Shown in pieces: positions 8,944 through 17,147 of a stretch of 64,000 bases of DNA (positions within the stretch are counted from its first letter, which is position 1; each line of letters opens with the position of its first letter). The DNA is from Niastella caeni (GTDB lineage: Bacteria; Bacteroidota; Bacteroidia; Chitinophagales; Chitinophagaceae). The position numbers and the translations under genes were made by a program. The notes beneath the pieces were generated by a model. The model worked only from the letters and a program-made list of their open reading frames with translations. It was not told the DNA's origin and did not search any database. Where the stretch lies: positions 1 through 64,000 of the forward strand of contig NZ_STFF01000002.1 of assembly GCF_004834005.1 (NCBI RefSeq), read 5' to 3'.

Positions 8944-8960
8944 TTCTGCAACAAAGTTGC
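8944..8960 (+). promoter_or_regulatory. Upstream box shared by the two M57 genes (copy 1)
   Basis: TTCTGCAACAAAGTTGC contains the inverted repeat GCAAC-N3-GTTGC and lies 81 bases ahead of the first metalloprotease gene. An almost identical box lies 90 bases ahead of the second. Confidence 0.6.
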
Positions 8961-9041
8961 TTAAATTACACAGGCAACACTTTATGAATTTTGTTAAATT
9001 GAAATGGCTATCAATTTGTAAACTATTAAAAGAAAACGTTT

Positions 9042-9839
9042 ATGAGAAATGCTCTCCTGAAAATGGCTATTGTATTGGCTGCCTGTGTAATGATGCTGTT
9101 TGCCTGCCGTAAGAATGGTGCTCCCGTACAAGTTGCTGCTCCTTCTGAAGATGCCCTGGAGAAAATTCATAACCTCGGTTTTAGTAATAAGAATGTAACC
9201 ATAGATGAGGATGGAAATTATGTGGTGGAAGGGGATATTGTGTTGAGTAAAATGCATTTGGACGCAGTTCCTGAGATGCAGTTTTTGCGGGTGGGCAGTG
9301 AAGAACAGTACCGCACGAATAACCTGGTTACCGGTGTACCGCGGGTAATTAAGATAAGCATTGCATCTAAACTGCCGTCATCGTATACAGCAGCGCTCGA
9401 CGAAGCCATTGCGCGTTACAATGCGGAGAACCTGTCAATTACCTTTCAACGGGTATCTTCCGGTGCAGATATTTCCATTGTAAAAGGGAATGGGAATTTT
9501 CTGGCTTCTGCCGGCTTTCCCACCAGCACCGGAAACCCGTATAGCCAGATAAAAGTGAATTCAAATGCTATCGGCAACCAGCCACAGGCTACCGTAGCTT
9601 CCATACTGGCGCATGAAATAGGGCATTGCATAGGATTCCGGCATACCGATTATATGAATCGTGCGTATAGTTGTGGCGGACAAGCAGTGAATGAAGGCGC
9701 TTCAACGATAGGAGCTGTTCATGTTCCGGGCACTCCCACTGGCCCTGATCCCAATTCATGGATGTTATCGTGCATTGGTTCTGGCCAAAACCGGCCATTC
9801 AATAACAATGATAAAATTGCTTTAGGGTATTTGTATTAA
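9042..9839 (+). CDS. M57-like zinc metallopeptidase lipoprotein, copy 1
   Basis: This 265-residue lipoprotein has a lipobox ending at Cys22 (MLFACRKN), so it is probably anchored in the outer membrane. The zinc motif HEIGHCIGFRHTD (His191, Glu192, His195, His201) is a metzincin-type HExxHxxGxxH and matches the dual-action HEIGH metallopeptidase family (M57). A Met in SWMLSCIGSGQ may be the Met-turn. Residues before about 100 look like a propeptide. The next gene is a paralogue of equal length, with all catalytic residues at the same positions. A terminator follows this gene, so the two are transcribed separately. Confidence 0.9.
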   Translation: MRNALLKMAIVLAACVMMLFACRKNGAPVQVAAPSEDALEKIHNLGFSNKNVTIDEDGNYVVEGDIVLSKMHLDAVPEMQFLRVGSEEQYRTNNLVTGVPRVIKISIASKLPSSYTAALDEAIARYNAENLSITFQRVSSGADISIVKGNGNFLASAGFPTSTGNPYSQIKVNSNAIGNQPQATVASILAHEIGHCIGFRHTDYMNRAYSCGGQAVNEGASTIGAVHVPGTPTGPDPNSWMLSCIGSGQNRPFNNNDKIALGYLY

Positions 9840-9868
9840 GTAGTATTAATCGAGATTCAAATAACAGG

Positions 9869-9896
9869 AGCCGATCAGAAATGGTCGGCTTTTTTA
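9869..9896 (+). terminator. Intrinsic terminator after M57 copy 1
   Basis: The stem AGCCGATC/GGTCGGCT with the loop AGAAAT is followed by six T. Confidence 0.9.
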
Positions 9897-10114
9897 TTAG
9901 TTACCGGTTACCTGTTTCCGGTTGCCAGTAATAATTCGGAGAGCTTACCTGTAAGAGGAAATGATCGACATTCAAAGCCTGAGAACTGGCAACTGGCAAT
10001 TATTTCGCTAATACGTTATACTAACTCGCTTGTATAGAGCATTTTACTAATCTTTGAAAAAACTTTTCCACAATAACGGTTATACATACCGGTAACTGGG
10101 TACAAAGCCCTGTG

Positions 10115-10131
10115 TTCTGCAACACAGTTGC
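10115..10131 (+). promoter_or_regulatory. Upstream box shared by the two M57 genes (copy 2)
   Basis: TTCTGCAACACAGTTGC differs by one base from the box at 8944 and keeps the GCAAC-N3-GTTGC inverted repeat. It may be a binding site or a transcript hairpin, or simply a remnant of the duplication. Confidence 0.6.
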
Positions 10132-10221
10132 CTTTTTGCTATGCAACGTACAGGATAATTTTATTTAAATTGATAGACGTTACGTGCAGTAACCAACCAT
10201 TAAACACAAATCTACAGTCAC

Positions 10222-11019
10222 ATGAGAAAGACTATATTCACGCTAACTGCAGTCGTGGCAGCCTGCATGCTCACGTTATTTGCCTGCCGCAAAAATGCTA
10301 CAAGCGATGCATCCTCTTCCGGCGTTTCAGAAGATGTATTAGCTAAAATTTACAACCTTGGCTTCAGCAACAAAAATGTAATTGCTGATGGAAATGGAAA
10401 TTACATTGTTGAAGGCGATATTCTTCTTAGCGAGGCTGATCTGAATACAAAGAGCGATATAACACTTTTAAGAGTGGGTGGCGAAGAGCAGTACCGTACC
10501 ACAAACCTGGTACGAGGCCTGCCGAGAACTATTACGGTAAGCCTTGCTTCTGCCCTTAGTACCTGGTCTACCGCCCTGAATACGGCGTTGTCCCGTTACA
10601 ATGCGCTGGGTCTTCAGATCACTTTTACCCGGGTTACATCCGGCGCTAATATTCAAATTGTTAACGGTACGGGCAGTTTCCTGGCTTCAGCGGGTTTCCC
10701 CACTTCTGGCGGTGCTCCTTATAACCGGGTAATACTGAATAACAGTGCGGTTGCCGGCCAGCCGCAAAACACCGTGGCTACTATTTTGGCGCATGAACTG
10801 GGCCATTGCATCGGATTCAGGCATACCGATTACTTTAACCGGTCGATCAGTTGTGGCGGTTCAGCCGTAAATGAAGGTTCTGCCGGGGTTGGCGCCATTC
10901 ATATTCCTGGCACGCCAACCGGTACCAGTTCCGGTAGCTGGATGTTATCCTGTATAGGTTCAGGCCAGAACCGGCCCTTTAACTCTGCCGATATCACTGC
11001 TTTAAATTATCTGTATTAA
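10222..11019 (+). CDS. M57-like zinc metallopeptidase lipoprotein, copy 2
   Basis: This is a 265-residue paralogue of the preceding gene. The lipobox again ends at Cys22 (LTLFACRKN), and the zinc motif HELGHCIGFRHTD has His191, Glu192, His195 and His201. The region around SEDVLAKIYNLGFSNKNV is almost the same in both, while the DNA differs at many third positions, so the duplication is not recent. The C-terminal part (GTPTG, SWMLSCIGSGQNRPFN) is also shared. The likely role is extracellular or surface proteolysis. Two hairpins with T-rich tails follow, ending the unit before fusA. Confidence 0.9.
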   Translation: MRKTIFTLTAVVAACMLTLFACRKNATSDASSSGVSEDVLAKIYNLGFSNKNVIADGNGNYIVEGDILLSEADLNTKSDITLLRVGGEEQYRTTNLVRGLPRTITVSLASALSTWSTALNTALSRYNALGLQITFTRVTSGANIQIVNGTGSFLASAGFPTSGGAPYNRVILNNSAVAGQPQNTVATILAHELGHCIGFRHTDYFNRSISCGGSAVNEGSAGVGAIHIPGTPTGTSSGSWMLSCIGSGQNRPFNSADITALNYLY

Positions 11020-11052
11020 TTTTCTATTACCAGTTTGGTTACTGCACCGGGA

Positions 11053-11083
11053 AGCCCTGTAAATCACACAGGGCTTTCTTTTT
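11053..11083 (+). terminator. Intrinsic terminator after M57 copy 2
   Basis: The stem AGCCCTGT/ACAGGGCT is perfect, with a seven-base loop and the tail TTCTTTTT. Confidence 0.9.
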
Positions 11084-11108
11084 ACCCCCCTGGCGGGGTA
11101 TTTATTTT
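11084..11108 (+). terminator. Second hairpin with T-rich tail before fusA
   Basis: TACCCC pairs with GGGGTA around a short loop and is followed by TTTATTTTT. It directly follows the first terminator and may be a backup. Confidence 0.55.
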
Positions 11109-11144
11109 TACCCCCGTTCACGTAGGAATCGATAGTTTTTTTCT

Positions 11145-11152
11145 TACCTTTG
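11145..11152 (+). promoter_or_regulatory. fusA promoter -7 box
   Basis: TACCTTTG matches TAnnTTTG and is 58 bases ahead of the fusA ATG. I see no clear TTTG at the -33 position. The presence of its own promoter fits fusA being split from rpsL-rpsG. Confidence 0.6.
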
Positions 11153-11210
11153 CCCGCTCATTTTCAGGGCATTTTTCCCTGGATAATTAAAAAGAAAACA
11201 CACAAAAGTC

Positions 11211-13358
11211 ATGGCAGACTTACGATTACAAAGAAATTTTGGAATTGCGGCACACATTGATGCCGGTAAAACAACTACTACGGAGCGTATTTTGCGCTAT
11301 ACCGGTATGATCCATAAAATAGGAGAGGTGCATGATGGGGCGGCTACGACCGACTGGATGGAACAGGAAAAAGAAAGAGGTATCACCATTACTTCTGCTG
11401 CGGTTAGCTGCCAGTGGAACTTCCCTACCATAAAAGGTAAGGCAGATGCCAATACTAAAAAATACTATTTCAACATCATCGATACTCCGGGACACGTTGA
11501 CTTCACCATTGAGGTAGAGCGTTCAATGCGTGTACTGGATGGTTTGATCGCCCTGTTCTCTGCCGTTGATGGCGTTGAGCCTCAGTCGGAAACCGTTTGG
11601 CGTCAGGCTAACCGGTATAAAGTTCCCCGGATCGGTTTCGTAAACAAAATGGACCGTTCAGGCGCCGACTTCCTGATGGTGGTTAAACAGGTTAAAGAAA
11701 TGCTGGGTGCAAAAGCAGTTCCCCTGCAATTGCCCATTGGCGCCGAAGATGATTTCAAAGGTGTGGTTGACCTCATCAAAATGAAAGGTATCATCTGGCA
11801 CATGGAAACAGAAGGTATGACCTTCGACGAGATCCCTGTACCTGCTGATATGGTTGAAGAAGTGAACGAGTGGAGACAGAACCTTATTGAAGCTGTTGCC
11901 GAATACGACGACAAACTGATGGAGAAGTTCTTCGAAAATCCTGACTCGATCACTGAAGATGAAGTACACGAAGCTATTCGCAAAGCAACGATCGATCTGA
12001 GCATCGTTCCAATGATGTGCGGTTCTTCATTCAAAAATAAAGGCGTACAAACTGCCCTGGATGCCGTTTGCCGTTACCTGCCTTCGCCAGCTGATATCGA
12101 TGATGTAGTTGGTACTAATCCTGAAACCGGAGAACCAGAAGTTCGTAAGGCTGATCCTAAAGCGCCTTTTGCAGCCCTGGCCTTCAAGATCATGACCGAC
12201 CCGTTCGTAGGTCGTTTGGCCTTCTTCCGTTGTTACAGCGGCCACCTCGATGCCGGTTCGTATGTGAAGAACATGCGCAGTGGCAAGAACGAGCGTATCA
12301 GCCGTATCATGAAGATGTTCGCCAACAAACAAAACCCCATCGATTTCATCGAAGCCGGTGATATTGGTGCTGCGGTAGGTTTCAAGGAAATTAAAACCGG
12401 TGATACCCTGTGCGATGAAAATCATCCGATCACTCTGGAGAATATGTTCATTCCCGAGCCGGTTATCGCTATCGCCGTAGAGCCTAAAACACAGGCCGAC
12501 GTTGATAAAATGGGTATGGCTATCGCAAAGCTGGTTGAAGAAGATCCTACATTACGGGTAAATACCGATGAAGATACCGGTCAAACCATCTTACGTGGTA
12601 TGGGTGAGTTGCACCTGGAGATCATCATCGATCGTATGAGACGTGAGTTCAAAGTAGAAGTTAACCAGGGCGCTCCCCAGGTTGCTTATAAAGAAGCTTT
12701 CAGAAAAACTGTTGAGCATCGCGAAACCCTGAAAAAACAAACCGGTGGTCGCGGTAAATTCGCCGACATCGTGTTCGAAATCGGGCCCGCTGATGAAGAG
12801 TGGCTGAAAGAAAATCCTGATAAAGGCTTCCAGTTCGTGAATGATATCTTCGGTGGATCTATTCCCCGTGAGTTCATTCAGCCAATTCAAAAAGGTTTTG
12901 AATCAGCAATGGGTACTGGTGTATTAGCCAGCTATCCTGTACAGAACGTGAAGGTCCGCATCTTCGATGGAAGCTACCACCAGGTTGACTCTGACGGTAT
13001 GTCGTTCGAGTTGTGTGCAAGAGCTGGTTTCCGTGAGGCTGGCCGTAAAGCACAACCTGTGTTACTGGAGCCTATCATGAAAGTGGAAGTTATCACGCCT
13101 GACCAATACATGGGTGATGTTACCGGTGACCTGAACCGGAGGAGGGGTATGCTGGAAGGTATGGACACCCGCGGTAATGCCCAGGTTATTAAAGCCAAGG
13201 TTCCGCTGAGCGAAATGTTCGGTTACGTAACACAGTTGCGTAGCTTGTCATCTGGCCGCGCTACCAGCACCATGGAGTTCAGCCACTACTCACCTGCACC
13301 TGCCAACATCGCTGAAGAAGTGATCGCCAAGGTGAAAGGTAAAGTGAAAGCTGACTAA
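11211..13358 (+). CDS. fusA: Translation elongation factor G
   Basis: EF-G is the GTPase that drives translocation on the ribosome and helps recycling. The 715-residue protein has the G1 loop [15 protein letters not shown] (residues 16-30), DTPGHVDF (G3) and NKMD (G4), followed by domains II-V, ending in the usual [14 protein letters not shown]. The extra residues near 65-80 ([12 protein letters not shown]) are common in Bacteroidota EF-G. It has its own -7 box and terminator and is flanked by surface-protein genes, so it is not in an operon with rpsG or rpsJ here. Confidence 0.98.
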   Translation: MADLRLQRNFGIAAHIDAGKTTTTERILRYTGMIHKIGEVHDGAATTDWMEQEKERGITITSAAVSCQWNFPTIKGKADANTKKYYFNIIDTPGHVDFTIEVERSMRVLDGLIALFSAVDGVEPQSETVWRQANRYKVPRIGFVNKMDRSGADFLMVVKQVKEMLGAKAVPLQLPIGAEDDFKGVVDLIKMKGIIWHMETEGMTFDEIPVPADMVEEVNEWRQNLIEAVAEYDDKLMEKFFENPDSITEDEVHEAIRKATIDLSIVPMMCGSSFKNKGVQTALDAVCRYLPSPADIDDVVGTNPETGEPEVRKADPKAPFAALAFKIMTDPFVGRLAFFRCYSGHLDAGSYVKNMRSGKNERISRIMKMFANKQNPIDFIEAGDIGAAVGFKEIKTGDTLCDENHPITLENMFIPEPVIAIAVEPKTQADVDKMGMAIAKLVEEDPTLRVNTDEDTGQTILRGMGELHLEIIIDRMRREFKVEVNQGAPQVAYKEAFRKTVEHRETLKKQTGGRGKFADIVFEIGPADEEWLKENPDKGFQFVNDIFGGSIPREFIQPIQKGFESAMGTGVLASYPVQNVKVRIFDGSYHQVDSDGMSFELCARAGFREAGRKAQPVLLEPIMKVEVITPDQYMGDVTGDLNRRRGMLEGMDTRGNAQVIKAKVPLSEMFGYVTQLRSLSSGRATSTMEFSHYSPAPANIAEEVIAKVKGKVKAD

Positions 13359-13386
13359 TACAGCGTTCTCATATCTCTTAATATAG

Positions 13387-13417
13387 GCCCTTCCGTTGTT
13401 CGCGGAGGGGCTTTTTT
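13387..13417 (+). terminator. Intrinsic terminator after fusA
   Basis: The stem GCCCTTCCG/CGGAGGGGC has one G-U pair and is followed by CTTTTTTATT. Confidence 0.92.
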
Positions 13418-13616
13418 ATTGACTTTGCTACACAGTTATCGCCCAAAACTGCACAGTTATCTGGTAAAACAGCACACTTATCAAATTGGACGAAGAGCAT
13501 ATATCGTTTTTAATAACTTTAATTATTTCTTTCCATCCTATATCTTCTAAAAGACCACCCATCCGATACTCCTGTTCTGTCTTCAATGGTTATCCTCAAT
13601 TTTTAATTTTTAGTGC

Positions 13617-16526
13617 ATGAACCGACCTGTACTTCCCATTTTATTTCTGCTATTGTTATGTTCTACCGCCTGGGCGCAAACCCCTGGTGTTACATGGAGC
13701 AAATACGTAAAAACGGATGGAGACCTGGAAGCTATTTATGATGGCCAGCGAACCAACGATAAAGGATATATACTCGTTGGGTATGATACCGGGTGGTATG
13801 ATAATGACGAAAATTTCATTTTAAATAAGGCTAACACTGGCCGTCCATGGGTAGTAAAACTCGATAGCAATGGCACGCGGACCTGGTGGCGGGGTATAGG
13901 TGCCAATCCCCATGAATCTGCATTGTTATCTGTTCGTGAAGTCACCGGCGGATACATTACTGCCGGATATGAACGGATTTATCCTGATCCGGCTAACTAC
14001 CTTATTAGCAAAGTCGATGTATCGGGTAACTCCCTGTGGGAGAAAACGTATGGAGGTTCGGGTAGTGACAGGCCATATGCTGTTAGACCTACTATAGACG
14101 GAGGTTATATTGTGGCCGGCTATTCCAATTCCGCTGATGGTGATGTTATACAATTGCATGCCGGTGCTGAAGCCTGGATCGTAAAGCTCGACGCCAATGG
14201 TAATAAAGTCTGGACAAAAACCTATGGTGGCACTTCCACAGATACGGCTTATGCTATTTGTCAGATGCCCGATGGGGGTTACCTGGTTTGTGGAACTACT
14301 TCATCTGCCAACGGAGATGTGCCGGCCAATAATGGCGGCAGCGATGGCTGGGTGTTTAAACTGGATGCGTTGGGTACACTGGTGTGGAAAAAGAATTTCG
14401 GAGGCGGTGCACAGGATGTGCTGAACAGCGTTATAAAAAATGACGATAATACGTATACCCTGTCGGGCTACACTTTTTCCAACGATGGTGATGTATCGGG
14501 CAATCATGGGCAAGCCGATGTATGGGTAATAAAGATCGATGACACTGGTAACCTTATCTGGTCAAAGGTATACGGTGGTTCCCGTAATGATGCGGCTTTT
14601 GGCCTGCATGCAGGGTTCACCAGCGGTTCGTTTGTAACCGGGTTTACAGAATCTTCCGATGGCCAAATTACCGATGCGGCCGGCAGGGCTGATTGCTGGA
14701 CACTTCGGCTTGATGAGAGTGGCAACCTGTTATGGCAAAAAAGTTCAGGCACGGTGAATGATGAATATGCCATGGTCATTATGCCTAAAAGCGATGTTGA
14801 ATTTACCATTGCCGGTTTTGGTTACCCGTTAACGCAGCCGGTGGGTTGGACCGATTACAATGATGGATTGGTTATAAAATACGGCTATGCCAATACCATT
14901 AAAGGAACATTGTTTTATGATGCCAACAGCAACGGAATAAAAGATGTCGGCGAAGGCAATTTTGATAATGCAATCGTTAAAACAGTAAAATCCGGTGATA
15001 GCCTGAGTGCCATGCCCTATAACGGTGCATTTAGTTTGGATGTTGATACCGGTACCTTTACAACTTCCGTACTGTTATTCACGCCCTACTATAATGTAGT
15101 TCCTGCTTCACAAAGCAGTACCTTCTCTACTTATTATAATCAGGACTCTATTGGTTTTGCCGTTCAGCCCCTGCCGGGTAAAAAAGACCTGTTCATCATG
15201 ATGAGGGCCGTTGATCCTGCCCGGCCCGGCTTTGATGTGCGGTACCAGCTCTTTTATAAAAATGTAGGAACAATGAACATGCCTACCGGTACGGTGCAAC
15301 TGACCATTGATCCTAAGTTCAGCTATCTGAATGCATCAACCGCGCCAACCTCGATTACCGGCAATACCATAACCTGGAATTATACAAACCTGAACAGTTT
15401 AGATGCCGGCTCGATCTTTCTCACTATACGCCTGGCGGCGCCTCCCACTACCAACATCGGTGATACACTTCGTTCAGTGGCGGTGATCGGCCCCGTTACC
15501 GGCGATGAAACCCCGGCCGATGATACGGCTGTATTAAAACAGATCGTCACCGGTTCCTTCGATCCCAACGACAAAACAGAAGCGAATGCCGGTGTTATTA
15601 CACCCGCACAGGTAAATAATGGCGAATATCTGAATTACCAGATCCGTTTTCAGAACCTGGGCACCGATACCGCTTTCAATATAACCGTAAGGGATACGCT
15701 TGAAAGCCGGCTTGATTGGAACTCGTTGCAAATGATCTCAGCCAGCCATGCATATCAGTTGGCCATTGAAGATGGCAACAAGCTCACCTGGCAGTTCAAT
15801 AATATAGAACTGCCTTATTCCGGTATTGATGAACCCAACAGCCATGGGTATATTCTTTATCGCATAAAACCGCTTTCAACAGTGCAGATTGGAGATACTA
15901 TTAAAAATGGTGCCGGTATTTATTTCGATTTTAATTTACCCGTTGCTACCAATATTGAGCGTACCGTTGTACTGAGCTTAACACCGTTGCCCGTTACATT
16001 ATCGTCATTCCTGGCGGCAATGGATGGAGAAATAGTAAATATTACCTGGACAACCAGCATAGAAGAACAGCTTAAACATTTTGAAGTACAGCGCAGCGCC
16101 AATGGAATTGATTTTACAACGATTGGTATTGTTCAGCCAGGACAGAAATCTTACCTGTTTAAAGACAAGCAACCGCTCAAAGGCTATAATTACTACCGGT
16201 TGAAATCGGTTGATATAGATGGCTCGTTCAGTTTTTCAACCTATGTATTGGTAAATGTGGAAAATGGCGCCGGCATTATTTCTTCTCTGTATCCCAACCC
16301 GGCTACCGGAAATGCAATCTTAAAACTGCAGGGTACGGTGGAAGGCAAGGTGTTGGTTCAGGTGCTTGACCAGCAGGGTAGAATGGTGGCTACCAAACAA
16401 TTTGGGGTGCAACATACCGGTGAATTTAAAACACCACTCGATCTGGGGAACCTACCTAAAGGAAGCTATGTATTGCGAATAGTAGTCAATGATAAATCAT
16501 ATTTGCAAAAAATGTTGGTCCAATAA
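13617..16526 (+). CDS. Large secreted T9SS-sorted repeat protein
   Basis: This 969-residue protein begins with a signal peptide (MNRPVLPILFLLLLCSTAWA). Residues about 40-410 hold about six repeats of about 60 residues with the pattern W.K..GG...D.A....DGGY...G...S.DGDV....D.W..KLD..GN, probably a beta-propeller. Then comes a short SdrD-like segment (GTLFYDANSNGIKD), a DUF11-like region, a SFDPNDK block, and a fibronectin-like segment (FEVQRSANGIDFTTIG). The last 75 residues (SLYPNPATGNAILKL to MLVQ) are a T9SS type A sorting domain. A role in adhesion or as a surface scaffold is inference. It is a single-gene unit with its own terminator. Confidence 0.88.
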   Translation: MNRPVLPILFLLLLCSTAWAQTPGVTWSKYVKTDGDLEAIYDGQRTNDKGYILVGYDTGWYDNDENFILNKANTGRPWVVKLDSNGTRTWWRGIGANPHESALLSVREVTGGYITAGYERIYPDPANYLISKVDVSGNSLWEKTYGGSGSDRPYAVRPTIDGGYIVAGYSNSADGDVIQLHAGAEAWIVKLDANGNKVWTKTYGGTSTDTAYAICQMPDGGYLVCGTTSSANGDVPANNGGSDGWVFKLDALGTLVWKKNFGGGAQDVLNSVIKNDDNTYTLSGYTFSNDGDVSGNHGQADVWVIKIDDTGNLIWSKVYGGSRNDAAFGLHAGFTSGSFVTGFTESSDGQITDAAGRADCWTLRLDESGNLLWQKSSGTVNDEYAMVIMPKSDVEFTIAGFGYPLTQPVGWTDYNDGLVIKYGYANTIKGTLFYDANSNGIKDVGEGNFDNAIVKTVKSGDSLSAMPYNGAFSLDVDTGTFTTSVLLFTPYYNVVPASQSSTFSTYYNQDSIGFAVQPLPGKKDLFIMMRAVDPARPGFDVRYQLFYKNVGTMNMPTGTVQLTIDPKFSYLNASTAPTSITGNTITWNYTNLNSLDAGSIFLTIRLAAPPTTNIGDTLRSVAVIGPVTGDETPADDTAVLKQIVTGSFDPNDKTEANAGVITPAQVNNGEYLNYQIRFQNLGTDTAFNITVRDTLESRLDWNSLQMISASHAYQLAIEDGNKLTWQFNNIELPYSGIDEPNSHGYILYRIKPLSTVQIGDTIKNGAGIYFDFNLPVATNIERTVVLSLTPLPVTLSSFLAAMDGEIVNITWTTSIEEQLKHFEVQRSANGIDFTTIGIVQPGQKSYLFKDKQPLKGYNYYRLKSVDIDGSFSFSTYVLVNVENGAGIISSLYPNPATGNAILKLQGTVEGKVLVQVLDQQGRMVATKQFGVQHTGEFKTPLDLGNLPKGSYVLRIVVNDKSYLQKMLVQ

Positions 16527-16546
16527 TAAACAATAACTGATGATAC

Positions 16547-16583
16547 AAGCCCTTCCCGTCTTTAGTCAGGAGGGGCTTTTTAT
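16547..16583 (+). terminator. Intrinsic terminator after the T9SS repeat protein
   Basis: The stem AAGCCCTTCC/GGAGGGGCTT is followed by a T-rich tail. Confidence 0.88.
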
Positions 16584-16712
16584 TGCTTGACCTGCATCCT
16601 GTTCACATTAGTTAATGAATTGAAAACCGGAAATCAGGAGCTTTTAAACCTTTGTTTTTAGTCGTGCTCCAAATAGCGGAAAATGTATTGTAGAACAACT
16701 AAAAAGTATTGT

Positions 16713-17009
16713 ATGAAAAAATATGTGAATCGCATGATATTAGCCGCAGTCCTGGTAGTTGGGTTTTCTGCTGCGGCTTCAGCACAAGTGATAGTGAAAG
16801 TACGCCCGGCCGCCCCGGTGGCAGTACGTCCTGCAGCGCCTTCACCCCGCCATGTATGGATTGACGGCGGTTGGGAAGTGCGTAATGGGCACTATGTGCA
16901 CACGAATGGCTATTGGGCGGTACCACAACGCGGCCGTCATTGGGTAGCTGGTTATTGGGCGCCTCGCCGCCATGGCTATGTTTGGGTTCCCGGCTATTGG
17001 GCCAGATAA
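16713..17009 (+). CDS. Small secreted YXWGXW-repeat protein
   Basis: Starting at the ATG at 16713, this 98-residue protein has a signal peptide (MKKYVNRMILAAVLVVGFSAAASAQ), then an Ala/Pro/Val/Arg stretch (VKVRPAAPVAVRPAAPSPR). The C-terminal half holds aromatic repeats with the pattern HWVAGYWAPRRHGYVWVPGYWAR, here shortened to the elements HWVAGYW and YVWVPGYW. This is the YXWGXW (WXXGXW) repeat family of secreted envelope proteins, whose function is unknown. The family is common in Bacteroidota and Proteobacteria. It is monocistronic and followed by a terminator. A near-copy of its last codons (HGYWAR-stop) occurs at 62184-62204. Confidence 0.85.
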   Translation: MKKYVNRMILAAVLVVGFSAAASAQVIVKVRPAAPVAVRPAAPSPRHVWIDGGWEVRNGHYVHTNGYWAVPQRGRHWVAGYWAPRRHGYVWVPGYWAR

Positions 17010-17058
17010 GAATTCATCGCAACCATTGTATACGGATCAGGAGTTCAGATTTAACGCC

Positions 17059-17090
17059 CCCCGTTCAATTATTTGGACGGGGTTTTTATT
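17059..17090 (+). terminator. Intrinsic terminator after the YXWGXW gene
   Basis: The stem CCCCGTTCAA/TTGGACGGGG has one G-U pair and is followed by five T. Confidence 0.92.
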
Positions 17091-17147
17091 TGCGGTAACG
17101 ATTGTTTGCGCTCAATGTCTTAATTTCCTGCCCCAAATTGTATCAGC

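Larger units (their letters stand above)
9840..10221. other. Gap between the two M57 genes
   Basis: This 382-bp gap holds the terminator of the first gene, short-word repeats (GGTTACCTGTTTCCGGTTGCC and AACTGGCAACTGGCAATT, about 9903-10002) and, near 10095-10131, a segment resembling the DNA upstream of the first gene. No further gene is visible. Confidence 0.7.
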
